The notes beneath the pieces were generated by a model. It was not told where the DNA came from. It was given only the letters and a program-made list of their open reading frames with translations, and ran no database searches. A stretch of DNA of 64,000 nt. Origin: Ancylobacter aquaticus. GTDB lineage: Bacteria > Pseudomonadota > Alphaproteobacteria > Rhizobiales > Xanthobacteraceae. The DNA lies in NCBI RefSeq assembly GCF_004339465.1, contig NZ_SMFY01000006.1, positions 62,001 through 126,000 of the forward strand, in the 5' to 3' direction. Positions 28,901-39,300 of this stretch are shown here, one piece after another. Within the stretch, counting starts at the first letter, position 1. The number at the start of each line of letters is the position of its first letter. The position numbers and the translations under genes were made by a program.

Positions 28901-31900
28901 GATGGCGGCGGTAAACGTCGCGGAGACGCCCGGCACGGCTTTCAAAGCTGTCGCCCTGTCGGGAAGCAGCAGGCCGCCATAGGCAAGCCGCTTGCGCAAA
29001 TCGTCATAGATGAGGCGCTCGCCCCCGGCGGCAGCGATGTCGGCTTCAAGCTCCTGCCCGTTGTGATCATAGTCGATCTCCGTCACGGCCGTTCCATCGA
29101 GCAGCCCGACGAATGCGTCGGCCGTGACCTGGCCGACCACCAGGGCGATGCGGCTGCGTGCGATATCCCCGGTAGGATCAGCGGCCACGGCGAACTCGGC
29201 GGTGACGGCGCCCAGCGCGGCGCGAAGGCTGTGCGCAAGGGAAGCGATGGTCTCGGCCGACAGGGTGGATCGGCCGCTCACATCGACGCCTGCAAACAGC
29301 AGAAGCACATCGGATGGCTTCAGCCCGGCAGCCCGCACCGCGGCGATGAAATCCACGAAGCGCAGGCAGGGCGCCATCGCCGCCGCGTCCGTATCGTCCT
29401 CGGCCGGGTCGCGGAAATCGGGCGCTGCGAAGGGGTCGAGACCAGAGAAGACGATCATCTCCAGCAGCTCGCGCAGGCTCAGCTTCAGCGTCCGGGCCAG
29501 CCAGCCATGCCGCGACAGCGCGCTGATATTGCCAAGAGTCAGCGGCGTTCCGTCCGTGAAGCCGAGATGCGCCGCCAACAGCGCGAGTTCGTCGCCGGTA
29601 AGGTTCAGGGCCGCACGCAGCGTCTCGGAATGCGCTAACAGGCGCTCGTCCGGCCGGCCGGGAAGGCCGCCATAGCCGTCATCGGCAAAGGCCGGGTCCG
29701 CCGCCAGAGTAACTGGGCTGAGAAACATCCGGGCATAGAGGGAGTCCGCACCGGACGTGCCGATATCCGACCAGCACGCCAGAAGCCGGTCGAGATCGCG
29801 CCCCGGCTGCACCTTCAGCCGGTCCATCATCAGCAGCAGCGTTCCCAGCCGGTCGAGCAGCAAGGCGAAGCCGGCATCGAGCGCGGCCAGTTCGGCGGCC
29901 TCGTCGGCCAGCGCCGGCGTTCTGGGCAAGAGGGCGACGATGGCGGCATCCACGTCGCCCATGCTCCATCCCAGCCGCCGCCACAGCCGCAGGAATCGCA
30001 GCATGCGCCGGAAATCCACCCCCCGAAGTCGGTTCCTCGCCGCGTCGGGTTCCGCCCTGCGCAGATGCGTATGGTTGAACGAGCAGGGGTCAGCACTGGC
30101 GCCCTCGTCCGTGAGGAGGATGAGCGACATGTAGCGCGCATAGACGGCGTCGTTCCTTGCCCAGGCCACGACGTCGCCGCCATAGTCGGCCGCGTTCAGA
30201 CCTGCCGGGAGCAGGGCGCGGAAATCGGCCTCCTCGAGCGTGTTGGCCTTCAGCGCCGCCAATGTCGTGAAGGGCACGTGTAGCCGTTCGAGCCGCGGAA
30301 GGAGCCCACGCTCAGGGTTGACGAACTGCATGCCCAGCAAACGTCCGAGCTCTTCATAGCTTATGCCGGCGCGGCGGGCGAAACCCTTGGCTTCGGACAA
30401 CGTTGCGATGACGGCATCCGGGGCCAGGTCGCCGGCAAGGCCGGCGAGATCGGCAAGCGGAACGCTGCCATCGGTCAGCAGGCTTATTTCGGCGGGCGAA
30501 AGACCGACCCGCTCCCGCAGGATGTCGCGCCAGCCATAGCCGCCCGGGGCCGCCGCGCCGAGCGTCTCGCCGGGGCGCAGCGCCGTCATGACGCTCCAGA
30601 GATGTGTATCGAGCGCCCGAAAATGCGCACGGAGCGCTTCGAGCCGCTGCGAGAACGGCAGCGGCGGCGGGAACAGGGCGGTCTCCAGTTTCTGCCGCGC
30701 CGCCTCATCGGCATAACGCGGCGCCGCTAGCAGGTCGGGCTGTCGATCCTCCGGGGTAACGTCGTGCCCGTCGAAGCCCGTCATGGCGAGGTCATGCGCC
30801 ACGAAATGGGCGAGCATCTCGTTTACGAGGTCGACATGCGGGATGAGCACATTGGTGTTTTCGCAGCTGAGCGCGAGCGCCGCTATATCGGGTCGGCGTT
30901 CGAGCAGCACGTCGAGCGGGTTCGCCCCGGCACCGCTCGGCCTATCGAGAAATTCGAGAAGATCGACCAGATAGGCCGCCGGGCTCAGCACCGAGCGGCA
31001 ATGGTCGCAGCCGCAATAATCCATCGGGCCGAGCAGTTGCTCGAGCGTCGGCATGGCGATCACGTCGCCGCCCAGCGCCGGAGCCACCTGGCCGACGGCG
31101 GTCGCGGCAAGGAAGGAATTGGCGCGCCCGCCGATCACCGGTGCCTGTGCGCTGGTGACGTAGGTGGTGGCGATCGACAGGACAGCGGCGTGAACCTGCG
31201 CCGCCTTGGCGTGGACGAGACGCGCGGCAGGGGCCCCTCCGAGGGCCTCGCCCATTGCGGAGGCGAACTCGTCCGCCCCATACCGCATCACGCTCGCCGC
31301 CGAATCGAAGCCGCGCGAGAGCATCGTCGACATGCTCCGGTCGTCCGGGGTGATCTGGTAGACGCGGTGGATGCGCTCGACGGCCGCCGTGACCTTCGGA
31401 TCCGCCGCGGCCTCGATCCCCTCGCGACGCAGAAATTGCGCGACCGGCTGGGCGCCGATGGCAAAGCGCTCGTGATGCGCGTCGAGAAAGGCGTGCACCG
31501 CTTCCGCCGCCGTATCCTTCACCGGCAGATCGCCCGCGCGCACCTGCTCGGCAATGGACAGCGTCGGATAGGCAAGGCGGATCTGCGCGGCCAGCAGCGC
31601 GGCCGTATTCTCGCGACGCTTTTCCTCGGTGTCGCCTTCGACAGACGCAGGCACAGCATCGGCCACCAGTTCACTCCAGCGGTCGGGGTTGAAATAGCCG
31701 CGCCGGGCAAGATCCGAGGGGTCGGCGATCGGCTTGTCCTGGGTCGCATGCAGCTTGGCGATCAAGGGGGCATTGAGCAGGGTGAAGCTGCCGAGCCGTC
31801 CATCGAGCTTCAGACGCGCCGCACGCTCCGGTCCGAAGTTCCGCTCCGCATCCTCCCAGAACGCCTTGGCGTTCCCGCGATGCTGGTCGCGCAGGAGGGC

Positions 31901-33292
31901 GAACTGCCGCTGCTCACTCTCATTTTTCAACGTATCGGCAATAAGTTCGCGCAAGGTGGAAGCACCCGCCATGGCGGCGGCGTCCAACGCGCGCGGGGCA
32001 GCGATCGCCCGGAACACGGCAAGCTGGCTTTCACGCTCAGCCTTATCGGCCCGGGGGATGATGTCGGCAGCCTCCGCCGCCTCCCACGCGGCGCGGATGG
32101 TGGCCGGCGGGCTCCCGTAGAGCGTGGCAGGTTCCGCCGGCAGCCCGGCACGGAACAGCGCGTAGTAAAGGTTGGGGGCCAGGCTTTCGCCGGTCTCGGT
32201 CTGATCGGCCGAAAAGCGGTCCGCCAGTGCCGCCATTGCGACCGTACGGGCATCCCAGCCCGACTTGTTGGCCAGGTAGGAAATGTCGTTTTGCTTGCCG
32301 TCCTCGCGCAGATCGCGCAGCGGCAGGTTCAGGCGCCGCTTCAGGCTTGCCGACAGCGCCTCGAACTCGCCCCCGCCGGTACGGGCATCCGACTGCAGCA
32401 CGAGGTCGATCGTCTCGATGGGCCCGGCGTCGTAGCGGATATCGGAAGCCGCCACGACCCGCTCGCCCTCCACTGCCTGCAGCAGCAGGTCCGGGCGGTC
32501 CTTGCCGCGCTCCGCCAAGGCGCGGCCGGGAGTATAGGAAAACTCATAGCGTCCGTCGTCGCCCGTGGTGCCGGTGGTGAGTTCCACGAGGCCTGCGGCC
32601 CCGCCCGGGTTGACGTCGTAGAGCCGCAGCGAAATACTCGCGACAGCCGGCCGGCCCGAGCCGCCGACCTTGCCCTTCACCGTGAACGATCGCGCCTCCT
32701 CTGTGGCCGGCAAGGCAATATCGATGCGCTCTAGCGCGCCCGAGGGCATCCGTGGCTTTGATGCGGCAAGGCGCTCCTGCGCCGACGTGACTACCACGAC
32801 GCTGAGCGCCGTCTCGTCGCCGGGCACCGGAAAATAGCGGATCGCGTAGGCGCCGGTGGCGTCCACATCGTCCTGACCAACCCGTATCGGCCCCGCCCGC
32901 GTGTCCATGAAAGCCAGAACGGTCAGCCCGCGCGGCAAGGGGGCCTTGTCAGCGGTGACCTGTCCGGCAACGATGCGAACCCCATCCGCCGCAGCGTCCA
33001 GAAGGCCGAGCTTTTCCAAGAGCGCGTTGATGGCCGCAGCGGTCTTCTCGTCCACATCCCCGGAAGATCCGTCACCGAGCCGGGACTCGTCCTGGAACAC
33101 CGCCACGGTCTTTCGGGTCGCATCGCCATAGGAGCCGCGCTCCCGCGCGATGGCTTCGGCGAGCGCCCTGCGCGTCGCCTCGTCGTGAACGACGATGACG
33201 CCGCGTACGAGAAGAGCCTCGAGAGCCAGCTGCAACCCGCGTATCGAGCCGTCGTCCGAGTGCGGCGTGATCGGAAAGGTGACACGGTTCAT
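25991..33292 (-). CDS. Tc toxin subunit A, N-terminal part (TccA/YitA-like), with PA14-like domain
   Basis: A 2433-aa protein. In order: a peptidoglycan-binding-like helical region (about 1-95, TRKTVAVFQDES with DEKTAAAIN); a transthyretin/carboxypeptidase-regulatory-like fold (about 205-290); and the VRP1/28.1-kDa virulence protein block at about 750-830 (YCGCDHCRSVLSPAAYLVDL, NPLDVLLERRPDIAALALSC). A PA14-like domain follows (about 1568-1710, IYWRSNVQG, SAVWSGWIDAPETGVYGFSI, HFYPDS). The neuraminidase-like/ABC-toxin region lies at about 1950-2060 (SSVQLFIERSMMNLEP, WMKRYRVWEANRKVFLWPE, NWLEPELRDDQSPAF). These are the shell and receptor-facing parts of TcA; PA14 domains bind carbohydrate. 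The start has GGGAG 8 bp upstream and lies 36 bp after the TcB-TcC stop. There are no internal stops, so it is an intact gene of the split-TcA type. Confidence 0.9.
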   Translation of the reverse strand: MNRVTFPITPHSDDGSIRGLQLALEALLVRGVIVVHDEATRRALAEAIARERGSYGDATRKTVAVFQDESRLGDGSSGDVDEKTAAAINALLEKLGLLDAAADGVRIVAGQVTADKAPLPRGLTVLAFMDTRAGPIRVGQDDVDATGAYAIRYFPVPGDETALSVVVVTSAQERLAASKPRMPSGALERIDIALPATEEARSFTVKGKVGGSGRPAVASISLRLYDVNPGGAAGLVELTTGTTGDDGRYEFSYTPGRALAERGKDRPDLLLQAVEGERVVAASDIRYDAGPIETIDLVLQSDARTGGGEFEALSASLKRRLNLPLRDLREDGKQNDISYLANKSGWDARTVAMAALADRFSADQTETGESLAPNLYYALFRAGLPAEPATLYGSPPATIRAAWEAAEAADIIPRADKAERESQLAVFRAIAAPRALDAAAMAGASTLRELIADTLKNESEQRQFALLRDQHRGNAKAFWEDAERNFGPERAARLKLDGRLGSFTLLNAPLIAKLHATQDKPIADPSDLARRGYFNPDRWSELVADAVPASVEGDTEEKRRENTAALLAAQIRLAYPTLSIAEQVRAGDLPVKDTAAEAVHAFLDAHHERFAIGAQPVAQFLRREGIEAAADPKVTAAVERIHRVYQITPDDRSMSTMLSRGFDSAASVMRYGADEFASAMGEALGGAPAARLVHAKAAQVHAAVLSIATTYVTSAQAPVIGGRANSFLAATAVGQVAPALGGDVIAMPTLEQLLGPMDYCGCDHCRSVLSPAAYLVDLLEFLDRPSGAGANPLDVLLERRPDIAALALSCENTNVLIPHVDLVNEMLAHFVAHDLAMTGFDGHDVTPEDRQPDLLAAPRYADEAARQKLETALFPPPLPFSQRLEALRAHFRALDTHLWSVMTALRPGETLGAAAPGGYGWRDILRERVGLSPAEISLLTDGSVPLADLAGLAGDLAPDAVIATLSEAKGFARRAGISYEELGRLLGMQFVNPERGLLPRLERLHVPFTTLAALKANTLEEADFRALLPAGLNAADYGGDVVAWARNDAVYARYMSLILLTDEGASADPCSFNHTHLRRAEPDAARNRLRGVDFRRMLRFLRLWRRLGWSMGDVDAAIVALLPRTPALADEAAELAALDAGFALLLDRLGTLLLMMDRLKVQPGRDLDRLLACWSDIGTSGADSLYARMFLSPVTLAADPAFADDGYGGLPGRPDERLLAHSETLRAALNLTGDELALLAAHLGFTDGTPLTLGNISALSRHGWLARTLKLSLRELLEMIVFSGLDPFAAPDFRDPAEDDTDAAAMAPCLRFVDFIAAVRAAGLKPSDVLLLFAGVDVSGRSTLSAETIASLAHSLRAALGAVTAEFAVAADPTGDIARSRIALVVGQVTADAFVGLLDGTAVTEIDYDHNGQELEADIAAAGGERLIYDDLRKRLAYGGLLLPDRATALKAVPGVSATFTAAIEALASASEAQAAPIFAALPELRPLHDAFVTSVAPIEERRQALLDGILPSLISLRKERQAIETFATAISAPAELVAKLAQDVALLHANEAPARPAVADLTGIAAGGLGLRIYWRSNVQGAADQDVPLVSALDALPGTPGAILDNPAQPMEPISAVWSGWIDAPETGVYGFSIDTDAGASVTLQVAGETVPLDASGSVFSNRRPVTLAAGTPVPLQVTIEGFKGRARLRWSAQGMGWQIVPSRHFYPDSAMARLGATTRRLVGIASLAAGLKLRPAEIVWLGSFEAGRIDGEGWYNRLPAAPMPKAAAQPALAARVSTISQFVALRQKLAPDDGRLVALLTAPTASMPDGSPALEAMSGWSGASIDMLLARLGVSRADLVRPAVFTRLAEAIEPLIALRIPAGALMAAATVDPSAAQVAALQSALRARYSDAEWRDLLKPVNDGLRARERDALVAHVLQRFQLDPATRHIDTADRLFELFLIDVQMQPCMETSRIRAALSSVQLFIERSMMNLEPRVPPAAIRADQWEWMKRYRVWEANRKVFLWPENWLEPELRDDQSPAFREVMGSLLQSDITEDTAAQALGAYLMQLDEVAKLEPCGMHIAERDPGIADDLVHVVSRSHGAGRKYFHRTREGGSWQPWNPVKLDIEDAPVIPVVWRERLFLFWLTIRKDPLIDPNAMDTSSGVGDNIASMKMDTLRGDMKSFAARTTQVTVSAILNWSEKVGDAWQPARASNPERPTVLGTFAAAGVKAFDRSSLRLKATETGDFLHLSISGAGSGAFYLYNTHGSPIRSEDVPPMEGVLVFLLGEARKLTISHGALSARYTSHFTNADETRRLINVPSLTRLVESSFYVSNAWHAPFIIEDRRHAFYVRTASRGVTFSEQVWLEPETAGTRVIPGIPPLRHEFQEIPAFTLPDPVGPIATGVLATHYELDRYIGADTRIRTGMLSADTVTFDGVEFGLAGPVAGKKL

Positions 33293-33328
33293 GGCGCTGC
33301 TCCCGAAACGGTGACGACGATCTAGGGG

Positions 33329-36300
33329 CTAGTGGAACCATCCTGTGACGGTGCGCTGGACGGCCATTGTCGGCGCTACGGTTATCGCGCTGAGGCCGGC
33401 GGTGACGGCCCCCGCGATACGGGCATTATCGGTAGACAGGCCGACGCGTTTGGCGACCCCTTCAGCGGCGGCGCCATGTTCCGCCGCGACATCGCTGATG
33501 CCGAGAAGCTGGTCCGCCGCCTCGCCCACGGCGACGCCGAGACGCCCGGCATCGACCACGTCGCCAACCACCGGCACGAGGCCGACCACGTCGAGCGTGG
33601 CGGAACCCATATTGCCTTGTGATGCCTCATAGGCCGCCGAGGTCGCGCCAGCGCCCATGCCGACGAAGGGGATGACCTTCAGCGCCTTGGTTCCCAGCTT
33701 CTTCAGCACGGTTTTCGCGCCCGTCTTTGCGGCGGATTTGGCGGCTGTCTTGGAGGCGACTTCGAGGCCTTCGGCCCCGGCTGCAAGCACCTTGGCCTCC
33801 GTCGTGGCGGCTGCGGCTACTTCGGCATTGCCCTTGAAAACGCTTGTCGACCGGGGCTTTTGCTCCGTCGCAATGGTTGTCAGCTGCCCAGACGAGGGGG
33901 TCGCGTTCACCGCTGCGTCTATCTCTGCCGTCGTGGCGCCGACGAGCGGGTTATTCTCGGCGCGCCGCGAGAAGGCCCGCACGTCCGCATCGGTGTGCAG
34001 GCTGTCCACCTGGCCGATAACCGCCGCTTCGGCGCCCGCAGACAGCGTGCTGCCGTTCGCGACAGAGGCGGCCTCAAGCCGGCGCAATCCAGCTTCCGGC
34101 GTCAGCTCGGCCGCAGTGGCCGCAGTGACGCCACCCGCCCGCGCCTCACTTTTGGCCGCGTTAAGTGCCGCTAAGTCTCCTCCGGTCTTTGTGTCCGCCA
34201 CCGCCTCCTTGACCATCGCGGTGGGCGACCTCCGGTCGGCGCGATGTCCGCGACCGTCCGGGATCGGAGATTGCCCGGTCGCCGGATTGCGCAAACTCTC
34301 GCGCTGGTGCGAAACCGGCCAGATATGCTCGGATTCCAGCCGGTACTTGCCGGTGGCGGGATCGATTCCACCGCTGTGTCCCTGCGAACCATGCGGACCG
34401 ATGTCGCCCTCCACCCCGGCTCGGCGACCAGCCAGCCCCCCCGGGTCCACCAGCCCGATCGGGTCATTGCCCGCATAAGCGTAGCGATTGCTTCCATCGG
34501 TGAGGCCCGCCGGGTCGGGCGATGTCCAGCGGCCGAGCCAGGGGGCGTAATAGCGCGCCCCCAGATGGTACAGGCCGCTCTCCTCATCCCGCTCCCGGCC
34601 GAGGAAACGGTAGCGTTTCGGCGTCTCGGTCTGCGACCGCACCGCCTGATAGGAGGTGCCGCCGAAGGGGAAGTACTCCTCGAACGAGATCACGGCCCCG
34701 GCCTCGTCGAGCTCCAGCGATACCGAGCCCTGATGGCTGGAGAAGGTGTAACGCCAGAGCTGCGCCGGCCCTGGGTCCACCCCCGCTGTGCGCGTTTCGA
34801 CGATCGCGACGCGCTCGCTGCCGAAGGCGAGGTGAAGCGTCTCGCGCTCGACCGCCACAGTCGTCCCGTCCGCCGCATAGTCGCGGCGGATCTCGATGGG
34901 GCCGAGCGCGATAACCTCGGATCGACGGCGTGGATCGCCATCGGCCGGCGCGGCGCGGTCGGTGACCTTGCGAACCCGCTCGCCACCGGCGGCGTAGATA
35001 TAGCGCGTGGTCTCCGGCGTGCCGGCATTTACCGCCTGGCGCGCGGTCGCGACGAGATGATCCTGCTCATCCCAAAGCAGCAGCGAAAGATGCGGCATGG
35101 ATGACATCCGCCCATGGCCATCATGAGCGAAGGCCACGTCCGGCAGCCCGGAGACGCTCATCCCCGTGAGACGGTCTCCGCTCACCGCCGCATCCGTCAG
35201 CGACGGCGCATCATAGCGATAGTCGCGCGTCCAGCTTCCGGTGTCGGCGGTGTGACTGACACGCTCAATATTGCCGACGTCGTCGTGCTCATATCGTTCA
35301 AGATAGGTGCCCATGGCGAGGCCGTCGCCCGGGTGCGGCAGGCGTTGGCGCCCCTCTTCCCACGCATCGGCGGCGGTTGGTGCCGCGGCGACACCCGATG
35401 TCTGGCCAAGATGCTCGCGGCCGCGCGCCGCCACCAGACGATAGGCCGCGTCATAGGTGAAGTCCTGCCCCGGTTCGACCCGGCGATTGCGGAAATAGAC
35501 GGCATTCTGTCGGTCGGCACCGTCCCGCACGCGCGTCACATTTCCCACCGGGTCGTAGGCATAGGTGAGTTCCTGCACCAGCCGCTCGGCCTCCGGCCAT
35601 GCGCTGCCACGGTCGGTCGTCAGCCGGCGCAGGCGAAACGTTTCGGGATCGTGCTCATGGCGCAGCTCGACGCCGTTGCCGAACCGGATCCACGCGCGCT
35701 GCCCCTTCGCGTCGTGGTGGCAGTCCCTTACAACGCGACGGTTGGCGGTGGCGGGGTCGAGCAGGGTGTCGGGGGCCACCGGCTGGCGCACCCAGACATC
35801 CATGGTCTCGGCCAGGCCACCATCGCCATAACCGACGCGAATGACCGAAGGGCGCATCCCCTCACGGTGCGGGACGACAATCTGCACGGCGCGTCCGAGC
35901 GCGTCGTGCCGGGTGAGCGAGACATAGCGCTCGCCAGGCGCCAGCAAGGGCGCGGCGGCAGCGTCCAGTGCACCCGCACCGGTCAACCCGTCGAGCGCCG
36001 CCCAGTCCGGCACAACGCGCCAGCCGCGCGCGAGATGGCGAGCCGCACTCAGTAGGTTTCCGGCGAAATCATAGGCTTCGCTCTCGCTGAGGCCGGCTGC
36101 GTCATAGGCCCGCCACAGACGACCGCGCAGGTTGCGCCCCGCCGGCGCCGTCTCGCCATAGATCGACAGATCGCGCAAAGACTCGACGCCGTCCCGTGCC
36201 ACGAAGCGATGGGTGGGGCGGCCCAAAGCATCGTAACGGTGCCGAATACGGTGCCCCATCGCGTCCCAGGCCAGAACGGCATTGCCGCGGATATCCGGCA

Positions 36301-39300
36301 GCAGACGCCGCTCGCCGTCGTCCATCCCCCGCCGGAAAAGCGGCCGGCCGATGAAGTCGTAGCCGGCAAGGAAGCGCCCCCCGCCGAGGAGCGAGCCGTG
36401 CTCGGTCACGCGGCGCAGGCGGGCGTCGAAAACGGCGAGCGTTCGCCCGGCGGCATCGCGTGCGGTACGCCCGGCAATGCGCCTGTCCCCCATCTCCGTC
36501 ACCGTGAGGGCAATCTCGCCCAGCACATCGAAATGAGAGATATCAGGCGTCGCTCCATGGGCATGTGCCTTGGCGGCGGCGTCAGTCTCGGCGGCACGCG
36601 CCTCGGCGGTGGCGCCGACCTCCCCAGCCTCCCGGCGTTGGCGCCAGGAGCGAAAGGCTTCCGGTGCCACCCCCAGCAGCCGCACGAAAGCGCCGCCGAC
36701 GTCGGGGTCATCACGCGGGTCGGGGATCGCCGTGGTGTCGTTGGCGTCCCAGACCTCCTGCCGCCATGGGCCGATCATCGCCTTTGTCCAGCTCTTGTCG
36801 GGCATCAGCACGGCACTGGGGCGCCCCAGCGGGTCGTAGAGCGTGGTGACACCCACCCCTTCCGCCTTGCCCGGCTCGTATTCGGCTTTGCCGGTAAAGA
36901 ACGGCTCGTAGGTTCGCAGCGGGCGGCCTTTATTGTCGAACACCGTCCAGCCGGTGCAGGTCCAGCGCGGCGCGACATCCGCGCCACCCGGCGTTACCGG
37001 CCCCGGCTCCGCCAGCGACTTCACCTGGATTTCGCGGGCGAAGCCGTCGCAATGGCTGAGCCCGACGCTGACTCGATCGGAAAGTCCTGGGTCCGCCCCG
37101 AAAGCATGGCGCTCCCGCGCCAACCGCGCCGTCCAGCACGGTGTGGGCGCGGGCTGGCTGCGGGTCCTGAAATAGGCAAAAACATCATGCAGAACCCGCG
37201 ACGAGGCCTTCCCCATCGCGGCATGCGCACGGCCCGCCGGATCGCTCGCGAAGGCGGCCAGTTCCTCCATGTCCGGGTCGACCTCGAAGCCGGTGAGATC
37301 GCCACCGAGAGCGTTGCCCTCGTCTCCGCGGGTGGCGATTGCGACGACCCGGCACAACGCATCGAAGGCAACCTCGACCCGGTTGCCATTGGGGTCGGTC
37401 GTGCGGAAAGGCTGCATCACCCGCCAGTCGATCGTAGCACGAACACTGTTCCCCACGGGATCGACCGTCTCATCGGGCATCAGGTCATGTGCGTGATGGA
37501 TGCGCGCCACACTGCCGAACGGATCGACCGTCCGGCGGATCAGGAAAAAATGCGCCCGCGCCTCGATCGCCTCATCGGCCGGCAGATCGCCGTCGCCCGG
37601 CGACAGAAATGCGCGACCCGACGGGCGCCACCAGCCCGAGTGGTCGGCAAGCTGGACATATCCGGCGCCTTGGAGATCGGCGTCACCTATCCGGTCGCCA
37701 TAGACCTGCGCCAGCAGTTCCGGGGTGAAGACCAGCTCCCAGTTCTCGCCGGAGAGCGCCAGCGGCTCCAGCTTTCCCGGCGGCAGGAGGCCGGTGAAAT
37801 CGTCGCGGCGATACCGGGTGCGCAGGCGCGAGAGAACACGCCGGCGGGGCGTGGCGGGTTCAGGCGAGGTGCCGTCGATATCGCCGGCATTCTCCTGTTC
37901 GGCAGGTTCATCATGGGCACCCGTCCACAACGACGCCCACAGGCTGTCGAGCTCCTCGAAACTGAAGCGGTTGGTGAGCCCAGGCCGGTTGGCCGCCGGC
38001 GCCGCGCCGGTGATCGCAGCCGTCATGGTCTCGGCGACCAAAGGAAGACGGTGCGCGTGCGGAAATGCCGCCGGATCATCTAGCGCCTCGGTCAGCCGGC
38101 GTTCGCTGGCGGTGATATGCACCCGGCCCTGGTCGCGACCGAGCATGGCCTGAAAGCCCACGGCCAAACTGGGTTCGGGCGCAGCCGTGGGAGGGCGTCG
38201 CGGATAGGCGACCGAGACGGTGCGCAGCGCATTGCCGAAGCGGTCCGTCTCCAGCGTCAGTTCGTGCGAACAGCGCGGATCCGACGCGTCGCGCTCATAG
38301 TGCAGGGTGAGGCTTTCCCGCGGACGGACGGCGAAGACGCTGCTGCGATTTGGCCCGCGCGGCTGCACCCGCACGATGGCGGGGCTTGTCTCCGTCACCG
38401 TATAGGGAATGCCCGCGCGGGAGCTGCCATCCTGCGCGTAGACCTCGCTGCGCAACAGCGTGCCACGCAGCGCGCGGGTGGCCTCCGCCATTTCGCGGGC
38501 GGAAAGCCCCGGCGGTATAACCGGTTCCGACAGCCGCATGGCCGCCCGGTCTTCCGCCCGCAGCGGATCGCGTAACGAGGGCTCGCACCACGCCTCGGCA
38601 GCGAAGCGATGTGCAATCTCGCGACCCTCGACCAGCGCGCCGGTGTGAAACCAGCTGCGTGTCAGAACGGGCGGCGACCAGGTCGCGGTGTCCCAGTTCT
38701 CGGCGGTTTCGCCATCGCGCGGCTCGTCGCTGTCCCATTGCTCGACCAGGCCGAAGCCGGCAAATTCGCGCTCCTCGCCATCATAATGACCGTGGTGATA
38801 GGCGAGGCGCGTCACCGTGCGGATGCGGGCGATGTGGTCGATGGCCTCTGTCCGCTCGACCACATGGATGGGAAACGGTATCCGCGTCATCCAAGGTTGC
38901 CCCCGCTGGGCGTCCTCGACCGCGAAGCGGGTGGAGGGGGCGTAGCTGACCCGTGTCTCGGCCCCGAGATTGTTCCGCGTCCCGATCAATAGATGTGGCT
39001 TCTGGCCCCGCATGAGATCGATGTAGCGCACCGTGTGGCCGCGTCCGTCGCCACGTGGAGAAGACCAGACAAGAGCGGCTGTTCCGGTGCCGAGCAGGTC
39101 CGTGACCTCGACAAAGGCGGCAAGGTCGGCATCGGGCAGGCGCGCGATGCGCTGCACGTCGGAAAAGCCGTTTCCGCCCCGGTTGAAGGCGGCCTCGACC
39201 CCTTCTTCCCCGAGATAAAGAAGGTCGGCCGCCCCGGAGCCGTCAATGTCGGCAAGCCGCAGCCTTGCCGGATCGAAACGGGTGCGATCGGCGAAGCGCG

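Noticed and set aside
30764..32734. 656-codon plus-strand frame opposite the large TcA gene
   Set aside because: It is the antisense shadow of a high-GC coding gene. It has no family similarity, and the TcA frame on the other strand has clear domains.
36209..38083. 624-codon plus-strand frame opposite TcB-TcC
   Set aside because: It is antisense to the Rhs region, rich in Arg and His as expected for a shadow frame, and has no ribosome site.
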